64,000 nucleotides of DNA from assembly GCA_963757335.1 (NCBI GenBank), contig CAVWRJ010000025.1, positions 434,001 to 498,000 of the forward strand, written 5' to 3'. This document shows positions 43,898-52,316 of this stretch, piece after piece (positions within the stretch are counted from its first letter, which is position 1; each line of letters starts with the position of its first letter). The position numbers were made by a program, and so were the translations under genes. This DNA comes from DASQPA01 sp963757335. GTDB taxonomy: Bacteria > Acidobacteriota > Thermoanaerobaculia > Multivoradales > UBA5704. The notes under the pieces were generated by a model. It was given only the letters and a program-made list of their open reading frames with translations, was not told the DNA's origin and ran no database searches.

Positions 43898-45451
43898 TCA
43901 ATACGCCTCGGGGAGCGGCGGCGGTGCGTGGAGGATCTCCTCCGGGAGGTCCCGCCGCAGGCTCAGGAACCAGACGTCCCCCTCGTGGGGATCGTACTTG
44001 CCGGCCAGCCGGGCGCGGCGCGCCAGCTGCTCCGGAGGCAGGTAGCCGCGCGGCTCGTAGGTGAGGACGAACTCGCAGCCGGCGAGGTTGGCGATATCCG
44101 CCGGCCCGCGAACGAAGCGCTGCCAGAGCGGCGACAGGTAGTAGTAGTTCCACTCCCGCATCTGGGTTCCCGGCTCGACGCAGGTCAGGGGATTGCCCAG
44201 CCCCTGGAGGTAGACCGCGATGCGCTTGCCGTCGCCCTCCACCACGTCCTCCCCCGCCGCCTGCCAGGAGCGCCAGAGCCCGCGCGCCAGCACCACCGCG
44301 ACGAACGCCAGGAAGAGCGGCCCGAGGAGCCCGACGGGGCGGGCCTGGCGCCGGAGGAGCCGGTAGAGGCCGTCGACGCTCCAGCCCAGGAGGAGCGCGA
44401 GCGGCGGGTAGGCCGGGTAGATGTACCAGGCCAGCTTCGAGACCGCGGCGGAGAAGACGCCCAGCACGACGACCACCCAGAGAGCGAGGAAGACGATCCG
44501 CGCGAGCTCCTGCCGGCGGCCCGCGGCAGCCGAGCGCGCCCGCCAGGCGAGGAGGAGAGGCACCGGCAGGAGGAGCAGGAGCTTGAAACGGAAATCGACC
44601 AGGAGCACCCGCTGGTAAACGCCGTGCCGGACGTGCCCGGGGTCGATGCCCCGGATGGCGCGCGCCAGGAGGTCGACGCCGACGAGGTAATGGAGGTAGG
44701 TGCCGTGGGTCGCCACTCCCATGGCGGCGAGCCAGGGGAGGTAGACGGCGAGGGCGGCAGCGAGGAGGAGCAGCGGGTCGCGCCAGCGGCGGAGCGAGAG
44801 GAGATCCCCCTCTCCCGGCAGCGGGAAGAGGGCGACGAAGAGCCCCACGATCCCCACCCCGAGGAGGGCCACGGCGCTCTTGAGGAGAAGCCCGAGGCCG
44901 AGGAGGAGACCGCAGGCGACGACCACCCCCGGCCGGGTCCGGCCGGCCGTCCCCTCCCCCGCTAAAGCTACGGTTTCCCCGGTCCGATGCTGGAGATAGA
45001 GGAAGAGCGCGGCGCTCATCACGAGGAGGAGCGGCCCGTCGGTCACCCCCTTGCGTAGACCGTGGGTGAAGATCAGATTGAAGTTGGTGAGGAGGACGAG
45101 GGCGGCGAGGAAGCCCGCCAGGCGGGAGAGGAGCGCTGCCCCGGCGAGGTAGACGAGGAGGAGGAGCGCCACCCCCGAGAGGGCGGCCGGCAGCCGCGCG
45201 GCCCCCTCGGAGACCCCGAGGAGCTTGAAGGTGGCGCCGAGAATCCAGGGGAAGATCGGCGGCTTGCCCTGGAAGACCGCCTCCCCGTAGCGCAGCGGGA
45301 GGAGCTCACCCTGGGCCGCCTGGCGCCCCACCTGGGCGAAGATCGCCTCGTCGCCGGCGAGGCTCGCCCCGCCCAGCTCGCGGCAGAGGATCGGCCCCGC
45401 GAGGAGGGCGAGGAGGGCGAGCGCGGCGAGATCGGGCGTGCGGAGCTTCAA
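43898..45451 (-). CDS. GT-C family glycosyltransferase (ArnT/PMT-like), integral membrane
   Basis: A 517-residue polytopic protein with about 12 hydrophobic segments. The first loop has the GDEAIFAQVGRQ Asp-Glu motif followed by YGEAVFQGKPPIFPW, the signature of ArnT-like enzymes that use undecaprenyl-phosphate sugars. The C-terminal periplasmic domain has MREWNYYYLSPLWQRFV. Likely transfers a lipid-linked sugar to a glycan or lipid A-like acceptor. It starts 13 bases before the methyltransferase gene (minus strand order: GT2, methyltransferase, this gene), so the three probably form an operon. Confidence 0.9.
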   Translation of the reverse strand: MKLRTPDLAALALLALLAGPILCRELGGASLAGDEAIFAQVGRQAAQGELLPLRYGEAVFQGKPPIFPWILGATFKLLGVSEGAARLPAALSGVALLLLVYLAGAALLSRLAGFLAALVLLTNFNLIFTHGLRKGVTDGPLLLVMSAALFLYLQHRTGETVALAGEGTAGRTRPGVVVACGLLLGLGLLLKSAVALLGVGIVGLFVALFPLPGEGDLLSLRRWRDPLLLLAAALAVYLPWLAAMGVATHGTYLHYLVGVDLLARAIRGIDPGHVRHGVYQRVLLVDFRFKLLLLLPVPLLLAWRARSAAAGRRQELARIVFLALWVVVVLGVFSAAVSKLAWYIYPAYPPLALLLGWSVDGLYRLLRRQARPVGLLGPLFLAFVAVVLARGLWRSWQAAGEDVVEGDGKRIAVYLQGLGNPLTCVEPGTQMREWNYYYLSPLWQRFVRGPADIANLAGCEFVLTYEPRGYLPPEQLARRARLAGKYDPHEGDVWFLSLRRDLPEEILHAPPPLPEAY

Positions 45452-45464
45452 TCGCCGCCAGCCC

Positions 45465-46067
45465 TCACTCGAGCCGGCGCGCCGCGGCCAGGAGCTGGTA
45501 GCCGAGGAGAGTCGGGAAGAGGCGGGTGGCGCCGGCGAGGAGCGCGGAGAGGAGGCCGAGGAGCGGGCGCGGCAGCCTGGGCAGGGCGAGCGGCAGGGGG
45601 ATGATCGAGACCGCCCGGCGCTCGATATGGAGGCCGGCGCGGACGAGCGCCCGGTCGAGCGAGGCGCGGGTGAAGAAGGTCCGGTGGGTACGGTCGAGGA
45701 TGCCGCGCTCGCGGTAGTCGAAGCGGCCGAAGAGGAGCCCCAGCCGGACCGAGAGGTTGGCGACGTTGGGCACCGAGATGAAGAAGAGCCCCCCGGGCGG
45801 CAGGGCCTGGTGGATCATGGCGAGCATCCGCTCGGGGTCGCCCAGATGCTCCAGGATGTCCCCGGCGAGGATCGCGTCGTAGCCCCGGGGGAGCCGCGAC
45901 AGGGTGTCGAGGTCGACGATGGCGGAGGCGGAGAGGTGGCGGACGAGGGCGGGCAGGCAGTCGAGCGCCCCTTCGAGACCCACCCAGGTGAGCCCCGGGC
46001 GGCCGGCCAAACGCGCGATGTGGGCCGAGAAGGGGCCGAGCTCCAGCAACCGGTGTCCCGTGACCAT
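45465..46067 (-). CDS. SAM-dependent methyltransferase (type 11)
   Basis: Class I methyltransferase with LLELGPFSAHIA (motif I, somewhat degenerate), the acidic strand YDAILAGDILEHLGDPERML and the LPPGGLFFISVPNVANL motif. The frame is open upstream as YVFKDFPGSSHRILARWIGE, which fits the family, but no ATG or GTG is found there; the ATG at 46067 is given. The true start probably overlaps the GT2 stop at 46132. Likely O- or C-methylates a sugar or a lipid carrier. Operon with the GT2 and ArnT-like genes. Confidence 0.85.
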   Translation of the reverse strand: MVTGHRLLELGPFSAHIARLAGRPGLTWVGLEGALDCLPALVRHLSASAIVDLDTLSRLPRGYDAILAGDILEHLGDPERMLAMIHQALPPGGLFFISVPNVANLSVRLGLLFGRFDYRERGILDRTHRTFFTRASLDRALVRAGLHIERRAVSIIPLPLALPRLPRPLLGLLSALLAGATRLFPTLLGYQLLAAARRLE

Positions 46068-46131
46068 CTCCCCGATCCAACGGGCGAGGATGCGATGGCT
46101 CGAACCGGGAAAATCCTTGAAGACGTAGCGC

Positions 46132-46887
46132 TCAGCGGAAGATCCGGGAATGGCGCAACCCTTTCTTGTGCAGCTTGTAGCGCAGGAGCACGCCGAGCAC
46201 CGAGAGACCGTAGACGACGCTCCTCCCGAACCCGATCTGCGAGGCCTCCTTGAAGTACCGGGTCTCGATGGGGATCTCGCGGATGCGCATCCCCGCGAAG
46301 ACCCCCTGGGCGATGATCTCGGTGTCGAAGACGAAGTCGTCGGAGTTCGCTTCGAGGTCGACCGCCTCCAGGTAGCGGCGGCTATAGGCGCGGAGGCCGG
46401 AGTGGTACTCGGAGAGGAAAACGTAGAAGGTGGCGTTGGCGACCGCGGTCAAGAAGAGGTTCGCGAAGTACTTCCACTTCGGCATCCCCCCCTCGATCGG
46501 CCGGCCGCCCAGCATCCGGCTGCCGAAGACCGCGTCGGCGGCGTTGGAGAGGAGCGGGGCGACGAGCTGGGGGACCACCCGCGGGTCGTACTGGTGGTCG
46601 GGGTGAACCATGACGACGACGTCGGCGCCGCGCCCCAGGGCCTCCCGGTAGCAGGTCTTCTGGTTGCCGCCGTAGCCCCGGTTCTGGGGGTGGACGACGG
46701 TATGGATGCCGAGCTGCCGCGAGAGCTCGACGGTCCGGTCGCGGCTCGCGTCGTCGACCAGGATGACGTCGTCGACCCACTCCATGGGGAGGTCGTGGTA
46801 GGTTCTTTCGAGGGTCAGCTCGGCGTTGTACGCCGGCATCACGACGCACACCTTCTGCGTCCGGACGGGGGGGGTCTCGGCAGCCAC
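46132..46887 (-). CDS. GT2 glycosyltransferase, polyprenol-phosphate sugar synthase (DPM1-like)
   Basis: Transfers a sugar from a nucleotide sugar to polyprenyl phosphate. Motifs: VCVVMPAYNAELTLERTY, VDDVILVDDASRDRTVEL, NRGYGGNQKTCYREAL, VMVHPDHQYDPR, VFGSRMLGGRPIEGG and a C-terminal hydrophobic segment (residues about 215-235). The start is set at the GTG at 46887 (VAAETPPVRTQ). The frame is open further through the palindromic repeat (46917-47007), which then sits in the leader. Would supply lipid-linked sugar to the ArnT-like enzyme (inference). Confidence 0.9.
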   Translation of the reverse strand: MAAETPPVRTQKVCVVMPAYNAELTLERTYHDLPMEWVDDVILVDDASRDRTVELSRQLGIHTVVHPQNRGYGGNQKTCYREALGRGADVVVMVHPDHQYDPRVVPQLVAPLLSNAADAVFGSRMLGGRPIEGGMPKWKYFANLFLTAVANATFYVFLSEYHSGLRAYSRRYLEAVDLEANSDDFVFDTEIIAQGVFAGMRIREIPIETRYFKEASQIGFGRSVVYGLSVLGVLLRYKLHKKGLRHSRIFR

Positions 46888-46916
46888 GGGCGGGAAGTCT
46901 ATCCGGTTTTGACGCG

Positions 46917-47007
46917 GTAGTGGCTCAAGTTGGATTCCGAGGACGGGCGACTGGCTGCGCGAAGCGCCCGAAGGAGCCCGCCCGCAGGATCCAACTTGAG
47001 CCACTAC
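46917..47007. repeat. MITE-like palindromic repeat, copy C (complete)
   Basis: 91 bp, perfect-looking terminal arms GTAGTGGCTCAAGTTGG and CCAACTTGAGCCACTAC. The core is CCGAGGACGGGCGACTGG. It lies in the 242-base gap between divergent genes, just upstream of the GT2 start. Confidence 0.92.
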
Positions 47008-47129
47008 TTGGAAGCAGGCGCCAGCGTTCCCGGTCGAGCCGGGGATCGACGTTGCGGCATTCAAGAGCAGAAAGATATACTCCCCGGTCGGTCCGCGCAC
47101 CCTTTCCCGCGACCCGTGACCGGCCTTTT

Positions 47130-47456
47130 ATGAGCGAACCACAAGAGGATCTTCTGCAGGCCGAGCAGCTCGGCCGCCTCAAGGCGGAGCGGCTGGACGC
47201 CCGCCTCCGCGCGGCGGAGCAGCGCGAGCGCGAGCTGTGCTTCGCCCGCCTGGTCTGGAACGGGGCGGAGGCTAATCCGGTGGCGGCGCTGGCGAGCGGC
47301 GGGGGGAGGGGCGACGGGGACGGGGCAGGTTCCGCCGAAGTCTGGCGCCTGCGCCAGGATGTCGAGCGCCTGACCGCCTTCCATCAGGCGGTCCAGCGGT
47401 CGCGCGCCTGGCGGCTCGTCCAGGCGGTCCGCCGCCCCTTCGGGCGGGCCTGGTGA
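47130..47456 (+). CDS. Coiled-coil helper protein upstream of a GT2-GT4 gene
   Basis: A 108-residue protein with an Arg/Glu/Leu-rich helix (RLKAERLDARLRAAEQRERE), a Gly/Ala linker, then EVWRLRQDVERLTAFHQAVQ and a basic end (SRAWRLVQAVRRPFGRAW). The last pattern is the one seen at the end of coiled-coil proteins next to rhamnan and O-antigen glycosyltransferases. Its stop overlaps the next gene's GTG. No enzymatic motif. Confidence 0.65.
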   Translation: MSEPQEDLLQAEQLGRLKAERLDARLRAAEQRERELCFARLVWNGAEANPVAALASGGGRGDGDGAGSAEVWRLRQDVERLTAFHQAVQRSRAWRLVQAVRRPFGRAW

Positions 47457-47782
47457 GCTCCCCCCTCCATACCCCTGACGCCGCGGCGCGGCGGATCGCC
47501 GAGCTCGAGGCCCAGGTGGCGGGCCTGGAGGCCGCTCTCGCCCAGCGCTCGCGCGAGCTCCGGGTCCTTCAGAACCATCTCTGCCGGCGCGATCTGATCA
47601 CCCTGGCGCGCCTCTCGGCCGGCCTGCCGGCCCTCGCCCGCGGCGCCTACGAGCCCGAGCTCTGGCGGGAGACGACGGACCTGACCGCCGCCGAGGTCGA
47701 CTCGACCCTGACCGACCTCTGGCAGTCGCTCGTGCCGTTCGCGGCGGGAGGGAGCGATGGTTCCGACGCCGCGGCAGGCTAG
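47453..47782 (+). CDS. Coiled-coil protein overlapping the GT2-GT4 gene
   Basis: A 109-residue protein with heptads: RIAELEAQVAGLEAALAQRS and RELRVLQNHL. The body includes LITLARLSAGLPALARGAYE and SLVPFAAGG, with a 9-bp repeat encoding GSDGSDA near the end. The GTG start at 47453 overlaps the preceding TGA, and its 3' end overlaps the next gene's ATG by 26 bases, so all three are translated together. Possibly a length-control or docking partner. Confidence 0.65.
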   Translation: MSSPLHTPDAAARRIAELEAQVAGLEAALAQRSRELRVLQNHLCRRDLITLARLSAGLPALARGAYEPELWRETTDLTAAEVDSTLTDLWQSLVPFAAGGSDGSDAAAG

Positions 47783-49628
47783 CCTCATCGTCCTCGCCTG
47801 GAACCACTGGGAGCTGACGGCGCGCTGCCTGGAAACCCTCAAAGAGACCGACCTCGCCGACGCCTCCGTCCTGGTGATCGACAACGGCTCGACCGACGAG
47901 ACCCCCACCCGCCTGGCCGAGATGGCCGCCACCGGCTGGCCGCGCGTCCTCACCCTGCCGAAAAACGTCGGCTTCGTGCGCGGCAACAACGCCGGCCTGG
48001 AGCTCGTCGATCCGGCCTCGGACGTCGTCCTCCTCAACAACGACCTGGTCTTCACCCAGGCGGACTGGCTGACCCGCCTGCGCGCCACCGCGGCGGCTTC
48101 TGAGCGCACCGGCATCGTGGGCTGCCGCATGGTGCTCCCCGACGGCCGACTGCTCCACGCCGGCACCTACATCCTTCCCGACACCACCTGGGGCCAGCAG
48201 ATCGGGGCGCTCGAAAAGGACCTCGGCCAGTTCCCGGGGACGCGCGAGGTCCAGGGCATCGTCTTCGCCTGCGCCTACTTAAAGCGCGAGGTGATCGCCG
48301 CGATCGGCGGCCTGGCGCTCGACTTCGAGTCCTACTTCGAGGATACCGACTACTGCCTGCGGGCGCGGCAGGCCGGCTTCGCGACCGTCGTCTGCGGCGA
48401 GGTCACCCTGGTGCACGACGAGCACGGCTCGACCCAGAAGGACCGCGGCGCCCTGATGCGCCTCTTCGAGACCAGCCGGACGGCCTTCCGCCGCAAGTGG
48501 GAGCAGGAGCTCGCCGGCTACTACCGCCACGAGCTCCTCTGGCAGTCGATCATGAACTTCCCCACCGGCTACGCGATGAGCTGCCGCGAGCTGCTCCGCG
48601 CCCTGGACGAGTCCGGGGTGCGCGCCGTCTACCGCTACGTCTACGGCCCGAAGACCGTCTTCCCCCCGATCGAGCCCGAGGCGACCGGCGACCACCGGCT
48701 GGACGTCATCCGCGGCCGCGGCCTGCCGAAGCTGGCGCGGCCGCAGCTGGGGGTGGTCTACGGCCAGGCCGACGTCTTCTGGCGGTGCCGGGCGCGCTAC
48801 AAGATCGGCTACACCATGATCGAGGTCGACGGCTTCGCCCCCGACTGGGTACGCCAGGCGAACCGCATGGACGAGGTCTGGGTGCCGAGCGAGTTCAACC
48901 GCCGGAGCTTTCTCGAATCGGGGCTGGAGCGCCCCATCCACGTCATGCCCTTGGGGGTCGATCCGAACTACTTCCATCCCGGCATGCGCGCCTACAAGAA
49001 CCCGCAGGGCGAGTTCGTCTTCTTCTCGAGCTTCGAGTGGGGGGAGCGCAAGGAGCCGTGGCTGCTGCTCAAGGCCTTCAGCGAGGCCTTCTCGGCGAAG
49101 GAGCCGGTCCGGCTGCTCTGCAAGGTGATGAACCGGGACCCCGCGCTCCATTTGAAAGAGGAGATCGGGCGCCTGCGCCTGAAGGAGAGCGGCGGCCGGA
49201 TCTCCTACCTCTTCAACCTCGACTTTCCGCACTACCAGCTGGGCTCGCTCTACGCCTCGACCGACTGCTTCGTCGCGGTCAGCCGCGGCGAGGGCTGGGA
49301 CATGCCGCTCATGGAGGCGATGGCCTGCGGCCTCCCCGCGATCGTCAGCGACTGGGGAGCCCACCAGGAGTTCGTGCACCCGGGTATCGCCTACCCCCTG
49401 CGCATTCGCGGCACCGTCCCGGCGGTCGCCAAGTGCCCCTACTACGCCGGTTTCTCCTGGGCCGACCCCGACCCGGAGCACCTGCGCCAGCTCCTCCGGG
49501 AGATCTACGAGAACCGCGAGGAGGCGAGGGAGCGGGGGCTCCGGGCGGCGAGCGAGATGGCGGCCCGCTGGACCTGGGCGAACGCCGCGGCGAAGATCCG
49601 CGGGCGGCTGGAGGCGATCGCCGATTAG
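47757..49628 (+). CDS. GT2-GT4 two-domain glycosyltransferase
   Basis: The N-terminal GT2 domain has SLIVLAWNHWELTARCLETL, VIDNGSTDETPTRLAEM, VGFVRGNNAGLEL and FESYFEDTDYCLRARQAG (ED). The middle includes a HELLWQSIMN linker. The GT4 domain has GYTMIEVDGFAPDWVRQANR, VWVPSEFNRRSFLESG, MPLGVDPNYFHPGM and SRGEGWDMPLMEAMACGLPA (E-x7-E). 623 residues, intact. The ATG at 47757 is inside the upstream coiled-coil gene. Likely polymerises or extends a surface polysaccharide with two linkages. Its stop is followed at once by half of a palindromic repeat. Confidence 0.93.
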   Translation: MVPTPRQASLIVLAWNHWELTARCLETLKETDLADASVLVIDNGSTDETPTRLAEMAATGWPRVLTLPKNVGFVRGNNAGLELVDPASDVVLLNNDLVFTQADWLTRLRATAAASERTGIVGCRMVLPDGRLLHAGTYILPDTTWGQQIGALEKDLGQFPGTREVQGIVFACAYLKREVIAAIGGLALDFESYFEDTDYCLRARQAGFATVVCGEVTLVHDEHGSTQKDRGALMRLFETSRTAFRRKWEQELAGYYRHELLWQSIMNFPTGYAMSCRELLRALDESGVRAVYRYVYGPKTVFPPIEPEATGDHRLDVIRGRGLPKLARPQLGVVYGQADVFWRCRARYKIGYTMIEVDGFAPDWVRQANRMDEVWVPSEFNRRSFLESGLERPIHVMPLGVDPNYFHPGMRAYKNPQGEFVFFSSFEWGERKEPWLLLKAFSEAFSAKEPVRLLCKVMNRDPALHLKEEIGRLRLKESGGRISYLFNLDFPHYQLGSLYASTDCFVAVSRGEGWDMPLMEAMACGLPAIVSDWGAHQEFVHPGIAYPLRIRGTVPAVAKCPYYAGFSWADPDPEHLRQLLREIYENREEARERGLRAASEMAARWTWANAAAKIRGRLEAIAD

Positions 49629-49674
49629 CTTCGGCAGCCAGTCGCCCGTCCTCGGATTCAAACGGACCCAGTAC
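49628..49674. repeat. MITE-like palindromic repeat, copy D (right half only)
   Basis: Matches the right half of the repeat: CAGCCAGTCGCCCGTCCTCG followed by ATTCAAACGGACCCAGTAC. It begins at the last base of the GT2-GT4 stop codon. Confidence 0.85.
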
Positions 49675-49740
49675 CACCCGTTCCGCGACCCGTTTCCGAT
49701 CTTTGCCGAGGTGGGGTATCATGGCGCCACGCAATCGCAA

Positions 49741-49769
49741 TTGACGATCGATGCCCGGAATGCTATCGT
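49741..49769 (+). promoter_or_regulatory. Sigma-70-like promoter
   Basis: TTGACG (49741-49746), 17-base spacer, TATCGT (49764-49769), followed by an AT-rich stretch and AGAGGAG. Drives the small exported protein gene. Confidence 0.5.
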
Positions 49770-49793
49770 CTTAAAAAAAGAGGAGTCATGGAT

Positions 49794-50249
49794 ATGCCCA
49801 AGACCCGTCGTCTCGGACTGTGCCTGTTCGGATCCGCCCTGCTGTTCGCCACCGCGGCTTTCGCCGACGGCCCGTTCCAGTTCCACTCGATCTCCCCCTG
49901 CCGCATCGCCGACACCCGCACCGGCTCGGGTGGCATCCTGCCGGCCAAGACGAACCGGACCGTCGCCACCCGCGGTGTCTGCGGCATTCCCACCGCGGCC
50001 ACGGCGGTCGTCGTGAACGCCACGGTCGTCGGGCCGACGCAGACCGGGTTCATCACCCTCTGGCCGGCGGACATCGCCTGGCCGGGCGTCGCGACGCTGA
50101 CCTTCAACGCGGGCGAGCCGGCGCTCGGTAACGGCGCCATCGTCCCCCTGGGCGCCACTACCGACATGCAGATGACCTACGGCATCGCCAGCGGCACGGC
50201 CACCACCCACGTGGTCATCGACGCGACGGGTTACTTCTCCGTCAACTGA
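49794..50249 (+). CDS. Small exported protein made of one DTR...GYF domain
   Basis: A 151-residue protein. The signal peptide MPKTRRLGLCLFGSALLFAT ends before FADGPFQ. The mature part runs FHSISPCRIADTRTGSGGIL, GVCGIPTAATAVVVNATVVG, LTFNAGEPALGNGAIVPLG and HVVIDATGYFSVN, the complete beta domain also found at the C-terminus of the FG-GAP protein and in two paralogues downstream. The ATG at 49794 is preferred over 49788 because AGGAG is then eight bases upstream. A stand-alone surface domain, role unknown. Confidence 0.82.
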   Translation: MPKTRRLGLCLFGSALLFATAAFADGPFQFHSISPCRIADTRTGSGGILPAKTNRTVATRGVCGIPTAATAVVVNATVVGPTQTGFITLWPADIAWPGVATLTFNAGEPALGNGAIVPLGATTDMQMTYGIASGTATTHVVIDATGYFSVN

Positions 50250-50313
50250 AAAGAGCCTGCGGCGCGAGCGGCCGGTACCGGCCCACGCCGCCCATCTCTC
50301 CTCCAAGCCGGGT

Positions 50314-52287
50314 GTGGATCGAACCTCCGCACCCGGTTTTCGCTTGAAGCCTAAGACCTGGGTCACCCCTGCCCTCCTGATCGCCCTGACGGCCGCGAGC
50401 TCGCTCCTCTTCGAGCTCCGCGGCCGCCTGCAATTCTCCTCCGATCAGGGAATCATCTCCCTGATGGCGGTCGACATCCTGAAGAAGGGAGTCCACCCCC
50501 TCTTCTGCTACGGCGCCGAGTACGCGGGTACTCTAGAAGCCCACTACCTGGCTCTCGTCTTCGGCCTCCTGGGATCGTCCGTCGCCGCCTTCCGCCTGGG
50601 CATCGGGCTCCTTCTCGTCCTTGTCGTTCTCGCGACCGCAGGGGTGGCGCGTCTCGCCTACGGCCCGCGGGCGGGGCTCTTCGCCGGTCTCTATCTCGCC
50701 CTCGGGCCGGCCTATCTCCTCCAGAAGGGGCTGACTTCGGACGGCTCGTACACCTCGCTCCTCCTCCTCCTCGCCCTGGCGATCGGTCTTCTGCTCAGAA
50801 TCGAGGAGCGGCTCGCCCGTGGCGCGCCGGCCACTCTCGCCTTCGGCCTGTTGGGATTTCTCTCCGGGGTCGCCTGGTGGGTCCATCCGCTCTCCATCTG
50901 CATCGCCCCGCTCGCCGTCGTCGCCTGCTTCCTGGGGACGACCCGCGCCTGGCTCGCGCCGCGCGGTCTCCTCCTCCTCGCCGTGGGCTTCCTCGCCGGC
51001 TCGGCGCCCTGGACCTGGCGCAACCTCGAAACCGGCTGGGCGAGCCTCCGCGCCCAGGAGATGGCGCCGGCCGCGGTAGGGAGGACGGCGTCGCGGATCT
51101 TCGAGCTCTGCGCGCAGGCCCTCCCCCGCCTGCTGGGAGCGCGGCCCCTGGGGCACCTCCCCCTGCCCCCCACCTTCCCCGGCGCGCCCTGGGTTGCGCT
51201 GCTGCTCCTGGCTGGGCTCGCCGGCTTCGCCGCCCTCTCGCTCCGCCGCGCGAGCGGCCCCGGCGCCCGCAGCCGACGCCTCGGCTCGGCGCTCTTCCTC
51301 ACTCTTCTCGCCTCGATCCCGCTCCTCAGCCTGGGGGTGGCGCGCACCGATTGGAACGAGCCGCGCTACCTGCTGCCGCTCTACCTCGCCGTGGCGCCCC
51401 TCGTCGGCGGCCTGCTCGACTCCCTCTGGGGACGGCCCGCGTTCGTCGCCCTGCCCGTCGCCATCCTCCTCGCCCTGGGGCCGGGGAGCGAGCTCTCGGC
51501 GCCGCGCCTCCGCTACGACGTCGCGAACCGCTTCGAGAGCGATCCCTACCAGCTGCTCGCCGGCCTCTCGGCGCGCGGAGTGCACGAGATCTACGCCTCC
51601 TACTGGTCGGCCTACCGGCTGGTCTTCCTCTCCGGCGGCCGGCTGGCGGCGAGCCCGTTCGGGAGCGGCGACAACGGCCTGGTGCGGGACGCCGAGCTGC
51701 GGGAACGCCTGGACCGGACCCCGAGCCCGGCGTTCCTCCTCTGCTGCGAGGACCTCACCCGTTTCGAGGCCTACCTCGCCCGCGCCGCGGTCCCGCACCG
51801 GGTCGAGACGGTCGCGGGCTTCTCCCTCGTGAGGGGTCTGCCGCCGGAGGCCGTCGTCCGGCTGCGCGCCTGCTACTGCATCCCCGAGTCGCCCCATCCC
51901 GGCGACATCGTCTGGCAGTCGATCGTGGGGCCAGGGGAGCTCAAGGCCAAGGAGGAGGGGCATTACCGGGTGAGCTTCGAGAACCGCGGCCGGCAGCCGC
52001 TATCGTCCAACGTCCATCTCTCCTATCATTGGCGCCTGATGGACGGGCTCCGGATGGACGGCGGTGCGCTCCCGATCGAGGGCGTCCGAACCTCCCTGCC
52101 GCCGCCGGCGAGCGACTGGTGGCGGCGCCCCTGGCGCCAGGTCACGGTCGACGCCCGGGTGCCCGTGGACGTTCCCCCCGGCAGCTACGCCCTCGTCTTC
52201 GATCTGGTCGACGAGAACGTCTCGTGGTTCGAGGGGTACGGCCTCTCCCCCGCCCCCTACCGGGTGGTCATCACTCCGGCCCGTTGA
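50314..52287 (+). CDS. GT-C-like polytopic membrane protein with C-terminal beta domain
   Basis: A 657-residue protein. The first 400 residues have about 10-11 hydrophobic segments with a first-loop motif SSDQGIISLMAVDILKKGVH (Asp-Gln) and WWVHPLSI, resembling the membrane part of GT-C/ArnT enzymes. The C-terminal 250 residues are soluble, with FESDPYQLLAGLSARGV, CCEDLTRFEAYL and a final Ig-like domain (HYRVSFENRGRQPLSSNVHL, VDVPPGSYALVFDLVDENVS). GTG start at 50314. It likely uses a polyprenyl-linked sugar. The methyltransferase gene follows in the same direction. Confidence 0.78.
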   Translation: MDRTSAPGFRLKPKTWVTPALLIALTAASSLLFELRGRLQFSSDQGIISLMAVDILKKGVHPLFCYGAEYAGTLEAHYLALVFGLLGSSVAAFRLGIGLLLVLVVLATAGVARLAYGPRAGLFAGLYLALGPAYLLQKGLTSDGSYTSLLLLLALAIGLLLRIEERLARGAPATLAFGLLGFLSGVAWWVHPLSICIAPLAVVACFLGTTRAWLAPRGLLLLAVGFLAGSAPWTWRNLETGWASLRAQEMAPAAVGRTASRIFELCAQALPRLLGARPLGHLPLPPTFPGAPWVALLLLAGLAGFAALSLRRASGPGARSRRLGSALFLTLLASIPLLSLGVARTDWNEPRYLLPLYLAVAPLVGGLLDSLWGRPAFVALPVAILLALGPGSELSAPRLRYDVANRFESDPYQLLAGLSARGVHEIYASYWSAYRLVFLSGGRLAASPFGSGDNGLVRDAELRERLDRTPSPAFLLCCEDLTRFEAYLARAAVPHRVETVAGFSLVRGLPPEAVVRLRACYCIPESPHPGDIVWQSIVGPGELKAKEEGHYRVSFENRGRQPLSSNVHLSYHWRLMDGLRMDGGALPIEGVRTSLPPPASDWWRRPWRQVTVDARVPVDVPPGSYALVFDLVDENVSWFEGYGLSPAPYRVVITPAR

Positions 52288-52316
52288 AGAGGCCGGAGAT
52301 TGCTCGGGAAGGAACG

